From: Deltaproteobacteria bacterium
GTDB lineage: Bacteria > Desulfobacterota > Desulfovibrionia > Desulfovibrionales > Desulfovibrionaceae
Length of the DNA stretch: 64,000 nt
Reading direction: 5' to 3'
Assembly: GCA_031285295.1 (NCBI GenBank)
Contig: JAITWK010000038.1
Coordinates: 62,001 to 126,000, forward strand
Position numbers and translations under genes: made by a program
In this document: positions 52,006 to 60,503 of the stretch, piece by piece
How positions within the stretch are numbered: the first letter of the stretch is position 1
Layout of the letters: each line of letters begins with the position of its first letter
Notes under the pieces: generated by a model
Databases searched by the model: none
What the model was told of the DNA's origin: nothing
What the model saw: the letters and a program-made list of their open reading frames with translations, nothing else

Positions 52006-53838
52006 ATGTGCGGCATCATCGCCTACGCGGGGCATCAACCCGCCACCCCCATCGTGCTTCAGGGGCTGCGCCGCCTGGAATATCGCGGCTATGACTCCGC
52101 CGGACTCGCTTTCATCCAGCAGGGCATTATACACAGCATTAAAGCGTCTGGAAAGCTCGACGCTCTGGTAGACAAAACTTCGGTCAGCTCCAACCCGCTG
52201 CTGGCCACCTGCGGCATGGGGCATACCCGCTGGGCCACGCACGGCGTTCCCAACGAAATCAACGCGCACCCGCATCTTTCCAATGATGGCGCTTTTGCCC
52301 TGGTACACAACGGCATCATTGAAAATTACCGCGAACTCAAAGACGAGCTGATCGCCAAAGGCTATGTTTTTTACAGCGAAACCGACACCGAGGTACTGAT
52401 CAACCTTATCGCGGAATGCCGCAAAAGCACGCCGGACAACCTGAGAGCCTTTCAGGCGGCGGTAAAGCGGGCGCAAGGGGCCTTTGCCCTGGTGCTGCTT
52501 TGCCGCGACGAGCCGGAAACCATTTACGCCACGCGCAAATCGGCCCCGTTGCTGGCCGGAATCGGCGCGGGTGAAAATTTCGTCGCCTCGGACGTCACGG
52601 CCTTTCTTGCCAGCACACGCCGCGTCATCTTTCTTGATGAAGGCGATATTATTCGCATAACCCCGAACAGTTATCAAGTGCTCAGCCTGGAGGACCTCCG
52701 CCCGCTGGAAAAGAAAATCCATCAAATTGAATGGGATATCCAGTCGGCTCAGAAAGGCGGCTTCAAGCATTTTATGCTCAAGGAAATTTGCGAGCAACCC
52801 CAGGTTTTGCGCAGCGCTCTGGCCGGACGGGTGGATCTTGAAGCCGGACGGGTCAGGCTGCCGGAACTTGAGGGGCTTGCCCGCCCTTCCCGCCTGCGCA
52901 TCGTGGCCTGCGGTACCTCTTACAACGCCGGGCTTTGGGCTTCATCTCTGCTGGAGGAATGGGGGCGTATTCCCTGTGTGGTGGAGATCGCCTCGGAATT
53001 TCGCTACCGCAAACCTATTCTGGGCCGGGACGAGCTGGTAATCCTGATCAGCCAGTCCGGTGAAACAGCCGATACCCTGGCCGCCATGCAGGTAGCCAGA
53101 GAGTGCGGCTGCGCAACGCTGGGGCTGTGCAACGTAATCGGCTCCTCGCTGGCCCGTGAGGTGGATCGGGTTATCTACACTCAGGCCGGGCCGGAAATCA
53201 GCGTGGCCTCCACCAAAGCCCTGTGCAGTCAGATGGCTCTGCTCACCCTGCTGGCTCTGTATTGGGGGCAGGAAGCAGGCGCTCTTGAAGGCGACCGCCT
53301 GAAAAAGCTGCTGGCCGATTTCAGCGCTGTGGCCGATACTCTGGAAAAGCACCTGCCCAAATTGCGCGTGGATGTAGAGCTGTTCTCGCTGCGCGTGGCC
53401 GCGGCGCGTAACGTTTTCTTCCTTGGACGCGGGCGCAATTACGCCTTGGCTCTGGAAGGTGCGCTCAAGCTCAAGGAACTTTCGTACATTCACGCCGAAG
53501 CATACGCCGCCGGTGAAATGAAGCACGGCCCGATCGCCCTGATTGATCCGGAATTTCTCACCATCGCCATTGCGCCGCATGATGAACTTTTTCCCAAAAC
53601 CTTCTCCAACATTGAGGAAATCGCGGCGCGTAGCGGCCCGATTCTGGCCATTACCGAGAACGGCGGTGATAAGCACCTGCGCGGCGAAATAAAGTGGGAT
53701 ATTCCGCCCCTGGCCGATCCTTTTACCAGCTTCGCCATTTTGCCCATGTTGCAGCTTTTGAGCTACGAAGCGGCCAGCTATTTGGGCAAGGACGTTGATC
53801 AGCCAAGAAATCTCGCAAAAAGCGTTACTGTAGAGTAA
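52006..53838 (+). CDS. glmS: Glutamine--fructose-6-phosphate aminotransferase
   Basis: 610 residues: entry enzyme for UDP-GlcNAc. The N-terminal glutaminase starts with catalytic Cys (MCGIIAYAG), with GMGHTRWATHG and VHNGIIENY. Two SIS domains follow (ACGTSYNAG, LISQSGETADTL) and the final LAKSVTVE. AGGAGG lies ahead of the ATG. No glmS ribozyme is apparent in the 175-bp AT-rich leader. Confidence 0.97.
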   Translation: MCGIIAYAGHQPATPIVLQGLRRLEYRGYDSAGLAFIQQGIIHSIKASGKLDALVDKTSVSSNPLLATCGMGHTRWATHGVPNEINAHPHLSNDGAFALVHNGIIENYRELKDELIAKGYVFYSETDTEVLINLIAECRKSTPDNLRAFQAAVKRAQGAFALVLLCRDEPETIYATRKSAPLLAGIGAGENFVASDVTAFLASTRRVIFLDEGDIIRITPNSYQVLSLEDLRPLEKKIHQIEWDIQSAQKGGFKHFMLKEICEQPQVLRSALAGRVDLEAGRVRLPELEGLARPSRLRIVACGTSYNAGLWASSLLEEWGRIPCVVEIASEFRYRKPILGRDELVILISQSGETADTLAAMQVARECGCATLGLCNVIGSSLAREVDRVIYTQAGPEISVASTKALCSQMALLTLLALYWGQEAGALEGDRLKKLLADFSAVADTLEKHLPKLRVDVELFSLRVAAARNVFFLGRGRNYALALEGALKLKELSYIHAEAYAAGEMKHGPIALIDPEFLTIAIAPHDELFPKTFSNIEEIAARSGPILAITENGGDKHLRGEIKWDIPPLADPFTSFAILPMLQLLSYEAASYLGKDVDQPRNLAKSVTVE

Positions 53839-53862
53839 TATAAAATCAATTAAGGATATAAT

Positions 53863-55116
53863 ATGCAGACAGTCATCGTCATTGATTACGGTTCAGAAGT
53901 TACCCAGCTTATCGCCCGCCGCGTGCGCGAGGCCGGAGTCTATTCCGAAATATTGCCCTGCACGGCCTCGCTGGACAAGGTGAAGCAGGCCGCGCCCGCA
54001 GCCATCATCCTGCCCGAGGCCCCGGCTGGTCAGGACAATGCGCTGGGCCAGCCGCTGCAAGCGGGGCTGCCGGATCTGGGTTTGCCTATACTAAAAATAC
54101 AGGGCGGCGAATGCGACGAACAGGTTATCCGCGACTTCCTGTTCAAAACCGCCGCTCTTGCCGCTGACTGGAGCATGGCCGCTTTTATTGACCGCGCCGT
54201 GGAAAGCATGAAAAAGCAGATCGGCGACAAAAAAGTGGTCTGCGCCCTCTCCGGCGGCGTGGATTCCACAGTTACCGCCGTGCTGTTGAACAAGGCCATC
54301 GGCAAAAACCTGTACTGCATTTTTGTGGATACCGGCCTGATGCGGCATAACGAGGCGGCCTGGGTTACCAGCATGCTCAGCGAAGGCTTTGGCCTGAACC
54401 TGAAAGGAATCGACGCCTCCGATCTCTTCCTTGGCCGCCTCAAGGGCGTGACCGATCCGGAAGAGAAGCGCAAAATTATCGGACACGCCTTTATCGAAGT
54501 TTTTGATGAAGCGGCCAAAAGCCTTGGTCAGGTTGACTTTCTGGCTCAGGGCACCATCTACCCGGATGTGATCGAATCCATATCCGTCACCGGCAAGGTG
54601 GTGAAAAGCCACCACAACGTGGGCGGGCTGCCGGATCATATGAAAATGTCCCTGGTGGAACCCTTGCGCGAACTGTTCAAGGATGAAGTACGTGCCGTTG
54701 GCCGCGAACTCGGCCTGCCGGACGAGTTTGTTTGGCGTCACCCCTTCCCCGGCCCCGGTCTGGCCGTGCGCGTTTTGGGCGAAGTCACCAAGGATCGCCT
54801 GGATGTGCTGCGTCAGGCGGATCTGATTGTGACGGAAGAAATGCGCGCTTCCGGCTGGTATGGCAAAGTCTGGCAAAGCTTCCCGGTTCTGCTGCCCCTC
54901 AGGACTGTGGGCATGAAGAACGGCGGGCGCAGCTACGAGCATGTAATCGCCCTGCGCGTGGTGGAAAGCGTGGACGCCATGACCGCCATCTGGACAGAAC
55001 TGCCCGGTAGCCTGCTGCGCCGTATCTCCAGCCGAATTTGCAGCGAAGTGCAGGGTGTAAACCGGGTGGTTTATGACATCTCTTCCAAGCCCCCGGCGAC
55101 CATTGAGTGGGAATAA
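53863..55116 (+). CDS. guaA: GMP synthase with collapsed glutaminase domain
   Basis: 417 residues instead of about 515. The N-terminal 75 residues keep the start of the class I GATase ([28 protein letters not shown]). Then [21 protein letters not shown] jumps straight to the end of that domain. About 105-110 residues are missing, including the Cys of GICYG and the His/Glu dyad. The ATP-pyrophosphatase part ([14 protein letters not shown], residues 128-141) and the dimerisation domain look complete. It should make GMP from XMP with ammonia but not glutamine, unless a separate glutaminase serves it. AAGGAT precedes the ATG; it follows glmS by 24 bp. Confidence 0.92.
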   Translation: MQTVIVIDYGSEVTQLIARRVREAGVYSEILPCTASLDKVKQAAPAAIILPEAPAGQDNALGQPLQAGLPDLGLPILKIQGGECDEQVIRDFLFKTAALAADWSMAAFIDRAVESMKKQIGDKKVVCALSGGVDSTVTAVLLNKAIGKNLYCIFVDTGLMRHNEAAWVTSMLSEGFGLNLKGIDASDLFLGRLKGVTDPEEKRKIIGHAFIEVFDEAAKSLGQVDFLAQGTIYPDVIESISVTGKVVKSHHNVGGLPDHMKMSLVEPLRELFKDEVRAVGRELGLPDEFVWRHPFPGPGLAVRVLGEVTKDRLDVLRQADLIVTEEMRASGWYGKVWQSFPVLLPLRTVGMKNGGRSYEHVIALRVVESVDAMTAIWTELPGSLLRRISSRICSEVQGVNRVVYDISSKPPATIEWE

Positions 55117-55118
55117 AT

Positions 55119-55547
55119 ATGAACAGGCAGGACAATACTCCACGCTGGCTGTATCGCTTCAATAATTACAAGCGGGCTTTCGGCCTGCTGCGTGAGGCAA
55201 TGGAATCGGAAAAAGCCTTGACGCAGCTGGAAAAAGAAGGTTGCATCCAGCGTTTTGAGTATGCCTTTGAACTGGCCTGGAAGGTAATGAAGGATTATCT
55301 GGAAAGCGAAGGGCTGGTCATAGCCCCGCTGACCCCGGCAAATGTTATCCGCATGGCCTTTGAGGCGCGAATTATTGCCGATGGGCAGGTCTGGATGGAT
55401 GCTCTGGATGCCCGTAACAAAATGTCCCACACCTATGATCTGACAATGTTTGAAAATACGATAGCGGACATACGTTCAAGCTATCTGGCGGTCATGGAGG
55501 GAGCATATATGTTCTTTCTGGAAAAAGCGGCGGAACATGAACTTTGA
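55119..55547 (+). CDS. HepT-type HEPN toxin (nucleotidyltransferase partner)
   Basis: 142 residues of the HI0074/HEPN nucleotidyltransferase-partner family. FEYAFELAWKVMKDYLESEG and LDARNKMSHTYD are diagnostic. RNKMSHTY fits the RX4HXY active site of HepT ribonucleases. It starts three bases after the guaA stop, without its own ribosome binding site, so it is probably read with guaA, and it overlaps the next gene by 11 bp. Confidence 0.9.
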   Translation: MNRQDNTPRWLYRFNNYKRAFGLLREAMESEKALTQLEKEGCIQRFEYAFELAWKVMKDYLESEGLVIAPLTPANVIRMAFEARIIADGQVWMDALDARNKMSHTYDLTMFENTIADIRSSYLAVMEGAYMFFLEKAAEHEL

Positions 55548-55860
55548 TCATGGACTTACCCAGCGGCAGCTTGACTGCCTGCGTGGCATCCTTGCTCCAT
55601 TTGCCGCCGAGATCGAGCGCGTAGCGGTCTTTGGCTCACGCGCTTCCGGCAAATACCGCCCGGATTCCGATATTGATCTTGCGCTCTATGGTCCGGTGGA
55701 AGAAAAAACGGTGGATCGCCTGCGGACATTGTTCATGGATAGCCCCCTGCCGCTGAAAGTGGACATCCAGGCTTATGCGCGGATTAATAGCACCCCTTTG
55801 CTCCATCACATTGATGCAGCGGGCAAAACGCTGTTCACGCATGATGATTTGCTGCGTTAA
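55537..55860 (+). CDS. MntA-type minimal nucleotidyltransferase antitoxin
   Basis: 107 residues. VAVFGSRASGKYRPDSDIDLAL carries the GSX10DXD motif of MNT antitoxins that AMPylate the HepT active-site tyrosine in type VII systems. The third Asp is probably in LKVDIQAY. The pair is in the order HEPN then MNT. A terminator follows, closing the glmS-guaA transcript. Confidence 0.9.
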   Translation: MNFDHGLTQRQLDCLRGILAPFAAEIERVAVFGSRASGKYRPDSDIDLALYGPVEEKTVDRLRTLFMDSPLPLKVDIQAYARINSTPLLHHIDAAGKTLFTHDDLLR

Positions 55861-55885
55861 AACATAAACGGCAACAAAAAGACAT

Positions 55886-55919
55886 AGGGAAGCGCTTAAT
55901 CAGTGCTTCCCTTTAATTT
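55886..55919 (+). terminator. Terminator after the HepT/MntA pair
   Basis: Arms AGGGAAGC and GCTTCCCT followed by TTAATTT. Confidence 0.75.
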
Positions 55920-56004
55920 GACCTTGCTTTATAATACAAAGCATCCAGATTGATTATTTTCAGGAATTTTTCCATAAAAAATTGCCAGCAAGGCGAGGTA
56001 GAGT

Positions 56005-57123
56005 ATGGCCAGCGAAAAATTTACGTGCGAAAATTGCGGATTTGAGGAAGAGCTTAGCGCCGCCCAGATTGACGAGCGCAAGACCCTTGGCCTTTACGCA
56101 ACCTGTAGCAAATGCGGCGGTGGTATGACTGAGGCCAGCACAGCGGCCAAGGGCAAAAAAACCACAGGCAAAGCCAAACCGGCCGAAGCGGACGTAACTG
56201 CGGAAGCTGGTGAAACCGGCCAGACTGCCGAAGGTGAAAAAAGCAAGGGCGACGCGGCCATGGATAGCGCCAAGCAGGCCGCTGAAGCGGCCAGGGCCAA
56301 ACTGAAGGAAGCTTTTTCCGCCGGGCGCAAAGACCCGATTTTTATCGCCAACCTGATCGATACTGGCCTGAAAAAGGTCACTTCCCTGCTTTGCCCGGAC
56401 TGCTTTGACAAAAACGCCTCCCGCGCCATCACGCTGGGACATTATGCCATACTGCTGCTGGCCTTGCTCTGCCCGATTATGGGCCTGATCATCGGCATCC
56501 GCACCAATATCTCGCAGATCATACTGAGCGGATTCGGCGGCGCTGTGTTGCTGCTTTTCGCCCAATATCTGGCTGTAAAAAGTTTCAGCCTCTTTGACGG
56601 CATTATCGCCAATCACCAAACCAGACTGTCCGGCCCGGCCCTGGTGGAAATTGTCGCCACTCTCAACATTCTCGCCGCGATTGGCGGCATTATCATGATT
56701 GTCACCGGCATAATGGACGGCTTTGCAACCTCAATGATTGCCGGCGGCGTGCTGTGCCTGCTTTTCGGTTATCTCTCCGCCGTATTGCTCATGCAAGCCG
56801 ACAAGCAACTCAATGTCGAATATGACCCGGAAACCTCCCTGGGCGAACAATTTATAGGCATTATCAGTGTGAGCGTCAAAACTGCGGTCAGGCTCATGCC
56901 GTTCATTTTCGGCCTTGGCCTCGCGGTGGTTACCGTTTTGTGCATACCGGCAGCGATAACCTTCCTGATCAAGGGCAGCGGTCAAGGCATGGCCGAACTT
57001 ATGGGCCTGTTCAGCGCCGCTGTGACACTCGCTTTCTGGCCCATCATGTTCTACATGCTGCTGATGCTGGTTTACCTGTTCATTGACCTGCTGAAAGCCA
57101 TACTTAGCCTGGCCAAAAAATAA
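56005..57123 (+). CDS. Zinc-ribbon multi-pass membrane protein
   Basis: 372 residues, family not recognised. An N-terminal zinc ribbon (CENCGFEEE and CSKCGGG), an Ala/Lys/Glu-rich linker (about 45-100) and a single CPDC pair precede about six membrane helices from 148 onward (YAILLLALLCPIMGLIIGIR to FYMLLMLVYLFIDLLKAIL). It may be a membrane sensor or regulator. GAGG lies ahead of the ATG. A terminator follows. Confidence 0.75.
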   Translation: MASEKFTCENCGFEEELSAAQIDERKTLGLYATCSKCGGGMTEASTAAKGKKTTGKAKPAEADVTAEAGETGQTAEGEKSKGDAAMDSAKQAAEAARAKLKEAFSAGRKDPIFIANLIDTGLKKVTSLLCPDCFDKNASRAITLGHYAILLLALLCPIMGLIIGIRTNISQIILSGFGGAVLLLFAQYLAVKSFSLFDGIIANHQTRLSGPALVEIVATLNILAAIGGIIMIVTGIMDGFATSMIAGGVLCLLFGYLSAVLLMQADKQLNVEYDPETSLGEQFIGIISVSVKTAVRLMPFIFGLGLAVVTVLCIPAAITFLIKGSGQGMAELMGLFSAAVTLAFWPIMFYMLLMLVYLFIDLLKAILSLAKK

Positions 57124-57150
57124 CGTCGGACTAAGAAACTGTTTCAAAGT

Positions 57151-57180
57151 AAAAAAGGGAGGCGAAAGCTTCCCTTTTTT
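57151..57180 (+). terminator. Terminator after the zinc-ribbon membrane protein gene
   Basis: AAAAAAGGGAGGC - GAAA - GCTTCCCTTTTTT, one G-T pair, with the T run inside the 3' arm. It is symmetrical enough to serve the convergent HAD gene too. Confidence 0.8.
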
Positions 57181-57215
57181 ATGGCGTATATATTTCTTGT
57201 TAATGCATGACTAAA

Positions 57216-57863
57216 TCAAACCTGATTTTCCAACTTTTCTAAAAAAACACATAGGCTACGCCCGCAGTAGAACACTCGATCCGCGCGGGCCAGCAGTTCC
57301 GGAACCGGGCGGTGCACTCCGGCAAAAGCCAGCCCCAGATCCGCCTCCCGAAACATGGAAACATCACTCACGCTTTCACCTATGGCTACCAGCGGGCGGC
57401 CCAGGGTGCGCAATTCGCGCAGGGCTTCGCCTTTATCCAGCACCGAGGCCAGTTCAAGGGCATTTGGCGCAGCGGTATCGTTTTCATCACCCGCCGGGCG
57501 GGAAACGGAACAGCGCACCATGCAGCCCAAAGGCTCCACCAACGGCTGAATCCAGCGATCCAGATTGCCGGTGACAATGACGCAATCTTCCGGCCTGCGG
57601 CGTATAAAAGCCTCTATGTCTCCGTCCAGGCCGATAGCGCGTACCTCCTCATGGATAACGCGCAGCGGAAGACGGCGCAACATCGAGAAGCGCTTGCGAA
57701 AAGACGTTTCAAAGGGAATTTCACCGGACAGGGTTTTGGCCGTGAGAATGGATATTTCCCGCTCCATGCCAAGGCGGGCGGCCAGGCGGGGCAGCATTTC
57801 CTCGCGGGTAATCGTACCGTCCAGGTCAAAGGCGAAAAGTGGGCGCTTCTTCTCTTGGATCAT
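57216..57863 (-). CDS. HAD-IB phosphatase (phosphoserine phosphatase-like)
   Basis: 215 residues. Motif I FAFDLDGTITREE, a helical cap, motif II VIVTGN, motif III Lys near LDKGEAL and motif IV AIGESVSDVSMF. The fold is that of SerB-like HAD-IB enzymes; the substrate is unsure. AAGGAT stands before the ATG. It is divergent from flgE. Confidence 0.85.
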   Translation of the reverse strand: MIQEKKRPLFAFDLDGTITREEMLPRLAARLGMEREISILTAKTLSGEIPFETSFRKRFSMLRRLPLRVIHEEVRAIGLDGDIEAFIRRRPEDCVIVTGNLDRWIQPLVEPLGCMVRCSVSRPAGDENDTAAPNALELASVLDKGEALRELRTLGRPLVAIGESVSDVSMFREADLGLAFAGVHRPVPELLARADRVFYCGRSLCVFLEKLENQV

Positions 57864-57969
57864 GGCTATCCTTGATTAATGTGGGCCTTGTTACCCGATT
57901 TCGGCCTGAAAGTATATTTGCAAAACGGCTTCGCGTTTTGCCATTTACGCCAACAAAGGCTGTCTGGTC

Positions 57970-57986
57970 TGGCACGGTTCGTGCTT
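57970..57986 (+). promoter_or_regulatory. Sigma-54 promoter for flgE
   Basis: TGGCAC-GGTTC-GTGCTT: the -24 GG and -12 GC have the exact ten-base spacing of the RpoN consensus. It lies ~90 bp before the flgE start in the flgE leader, as expected for a middle or late flagellar gene. Confidence 0.78.
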
Positions 57987-58076
57987 TTAGTTTGGCAGAG
58001 GAATTTTTTTCCGCCAAGAGCATTTTAGCTTTGCAGTTATTCCTAAAAACGCTCTGGCCCTCCAAGGAGTTTTGCC

Positions 58077-59582
58077 ATGATGGGTTCTCTTTTTGTCGGC
58101 GCATCCGGTATGCGCGGCTACAGTTCGGGAATGCAGGTTGTATCCAACAACCTGGCCAACCTGAATACAGTCGGGTTTAAGCAGACCATGATGATGTATT
58201 CGAACCTGATCAGCCAGTCTGTAATGTCGCCCTCAAACGGCGTGACCAACATGTCGCAGCGCGGCGCGGGCCTTGGCATTATGGAAAACCGCACCCTGTT
58301 TGAACAGGGCGGTTTTGAATCCGGCAGCACGGTCACCGATATGGGCATTGACGGAACCGGCTATTTCGGCGTGATCAAGGACGGCGAAACTCACTACACC
58401 AGAGCTGGCAACTTCCGCTTTGACAAAGAGGGAAACCTGCTGGACCCGAATGGCTACGCGCTTTTGGCCCGCCCCATTGTAAACGGTGTGCCAGCCAATC
58501 AGGCAGAAGCGGTACGGCTTAATTTTGATGCCGACTCTAGGCTGGTTACCAACCCGCCCAAGGCCACCAGTTCCATGCAAATAGCCTCCAACCTTGGCGG
58601 CATCCGGGATGCCAGCAGCAACGACGCCAACCCCTTCTTTGCCATGGTCAGCAAATGGAACGGCACCAGCAATCCGCCCATAGGATCGGGCAATGTGGGC
58701 TACAAAGAACCGATCACCGTATACGACAGCGCCGGAACTCCGCATAATTTGCAGATAAGCTACGACTATGTAGGGATAGAAAACGGCATCAAGGTCTATG
58801 AATATATGGTGACCATGAACCCGTCGGAAGACGGATCCGCTTTGGCCGGAACCAATGCCGCCGGGCTGCTTATGGCTGGTACCATGAGTTTTGCCAGCAA
58901 CGGGCATATGGCGGGTATGACCGCCTTTACGCCGGGCGGCGGCGATCCCGCCGACCTTGGTACCTGGACCCAGGCAAGCCTTGTGAACGGCACTCCCACC
59001 TTCCCGGCAAATTTTGCCGGGGCGGGCGCACAGAATATTTCCCTGGATTTCGGCTTGCGCCTGAACGATGGCTGGAATACGGCCCCGACTTCACCGCAGG
59101 CAGGCGCGACCGATCCGGACTCCTTTTACAGGACCATGCCCGGCACCAGCCGAACCGAATACGTAACCACCAGCCAGGGCACCAGCCCACTCAGTCGCGT
59201 GCAGCAGCAGGACGGCTACGGCATCGGTGAGCTTTCCGGTCTGGTAATCAATTCGGAAGGCGTAATGACGGCCCGGTACAGCAATGGTGAAAGCCTGGAT
59301 CTGTACCAGATTACCCTCTACCGCTTTGTCAGCGAAGCCGGACTCAAGCGTGAAGGCATGAACCATTTCTCGGCCACGCAGGAATCCGGCCCGGCCGACG
59401 AAGGCCTGCCAAAGGATGAAAATTTCGGCGGCGTGATCGCGGAAAATATCGAGCAATCCAACGTGGACATGGCCCGGGAATTCACCACCATGATTATCAC
59501 TCAGCGGGCCTTCCAGATGAACAGCAAGGTAGTGACCACTTCCGATCAGATGTTACAAAAAGCTATGGAACTTAAAAGGTAG
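58077..59582 (+). CDS. flgE: Flagellar hook protein FlgE
   Basis: 501 residues. The N-terminal rod segment GSLFVGASGMRGYSSGMQVV with NNLANLNTVGFK and the C-terminal NVDMAREFTTMIITQRAFQM with NSKVVTTSDQMLQKAMEL form the conserved D0 coiled coils of hook proteins. The variable central part includes an EPITVYDSAGTPHNLQISY core. It assembles into the extracellular hook. AAGGAG is seven bases before the ATG, and a sigma-54 promoter lies upstream. Confidence 0.95.
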   Translation: MMGSLFVGASGMRGYSSGMQVVSNNLANLNTVGFKQTMMMYSNLISQSVMSPSNGVTNMSQRGAGLGIMENRTLFEQGGFESGSTVTDMGIDGTGYFGVIKDGETHYTRAGNFRFDKEGNLLDPNGYALLARPIVNGVPANQAEAVRLNFDADSRLVTNPPKATSSMQIASNLGGIRDASSNDANPFFAMVSKWNGTSNPPIGSGNVGYKEPITVYDSAGTPHNLQISYDYVGIENGIKVYEYMVTMNPSEDGSALAGTNAAGLLMAGTMSFASNGHMAGMTAFTPGGGDPADLGTWTQASLVNGTPTFPANFAGAGAQNISLDFGLRLNDGWNTAPTSPQAGATDPDSFYRTMPGTSRTEYVTTSQGTSPLSRVQQQDGYGIGELSGLVINSEGVMTARYSNGESLDLYQITLYRFVSEAGLKREGMNHFSATQESGPADEGLPKDENFGGVIAENIEQSNVDMAREFTTMIITQRAFQMNSKVVTTSDQMLQKAMELKR

Positions 59583-59616
59583 CGTAGCAGCACAAAAAAT
59601 TATCAGCCTGTGCAAA

Positions 59617-60459
59617 TTACGCTTGAGAATCAGCCCGTTGCTCCACTGTTTTTTGGCGTACAGGAATCATTACCCGTACCAAATATTTTGTATTATCTGT
59701 AAGGCAGAGTTCATTTATAAGATAATCCTCATAACCGTTACCGCATATTTCAAGTCCATTTTTGTCTATATAATCAAGCAATCTCATATACAGCTCTCCA
59801 CATTTTCCATACCCGCTGCGCATATATCCAATTACATGCAAACCGGCCGGTCTTTTGCTGTCACCTTCAGGATGATAAAAATAATACCGGCTTGGCCAAT
59901 GCCAATCATTCAGCCTGAGGCGATCTTCAGAGAAAAGCCCTCCAACCGGACAATACAAATCCAAAGCCGGATATTTTAATTTTATTGCGCGGCAAAAGTG
60001 AAGAAAGGCATCATAATCATCTTTACTACTGGAATAATCATTTATATCACCAAATATAACTTTTTCTTCCGGCACAAATTCTTCAATTATAGAGTTTTCA
60101 TCTATATTAACAATTGAATTTATCATACCGTGAAAGGTTTTTAAAACATTTCTTGAAGTATTAAGTTTGTCAATTTCTTTTTCAAGCGTTGAAATACGTG
60201 TAGCTAATATAGCATTTATATGTTCAATACTCCGATTATTCAGCATTGATTTTATCGCTGAAAGCGTCATCCCAAAATTTTGTAATAAACGGATTATTCT
60301 AAGAATATCCATTTGCCTGATGGAATAATAGCGATAATTGTTCTCCCCGCGATACTCCGGCGACAGCAAGCCAATTCTGTCATAGTGGCGAAGAGTTTCC
60401 GAGGTTATATCCAATAATCTGGCAAATTCCTGCACAGAAAACAATCCGTTCCCGCTCAT
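59617..60459 (-). CDS. MerR-family regulator with effector-binding domain
   Basis: About 280 residues. MerR helix-turn-helix (FSVQEFARLLDITSETLRHY then DRIGLLSPEY), a coiled coil (about 80-115), then a GyrI/BltR-like ligand-binding domain. It should respond to a small molecule or drug. More AT-rich than its flagellar and chemotaxis neighbours, so it may be an insertion. GGGGA precedes the ATG at 60459; an ATG at 60471 is possible. Confidence 0.85.
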   Translation of the reverse strand: MSGNGLFSVQEFARLLDITSETLRHYDRIGLLSPEYRGENNYRYYSIRQMDILRIIRLLQNFGMTLSAIKSMLNNRSIEHINAILATRISTLEKEIDKLNTSRNVLKTFHGMINSIVNIDENSIIEEFVPEEKVIFGDINDYSSSKDDYDAFLHFCRAIKLKYPALDLYCPVGGLFSEDRLRLNDWHWPSRYYFYHPEGDSKRPAGLHVIGYMRSGYGKCGELYMRLLDYIDKNGLEICGNGYEDYLINELCLTDNTKYLVRVMIPVRQKTVEQRADSQA

Positions 60460-60503
60460 GAAAATCCCCATTCGGTTAAAAGACTCTAACTGACACTCTC
60501 AGC

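Noticed and set aside
55119-55860. Substrate-binding/antibiotic nucleotidyltransferase reading of the HEPN/MNT pair
   Set aside because: The exact RX4HXY and GSX10DXD motifs fit a type VII toxin-antitoxin better than resistance enzymes.
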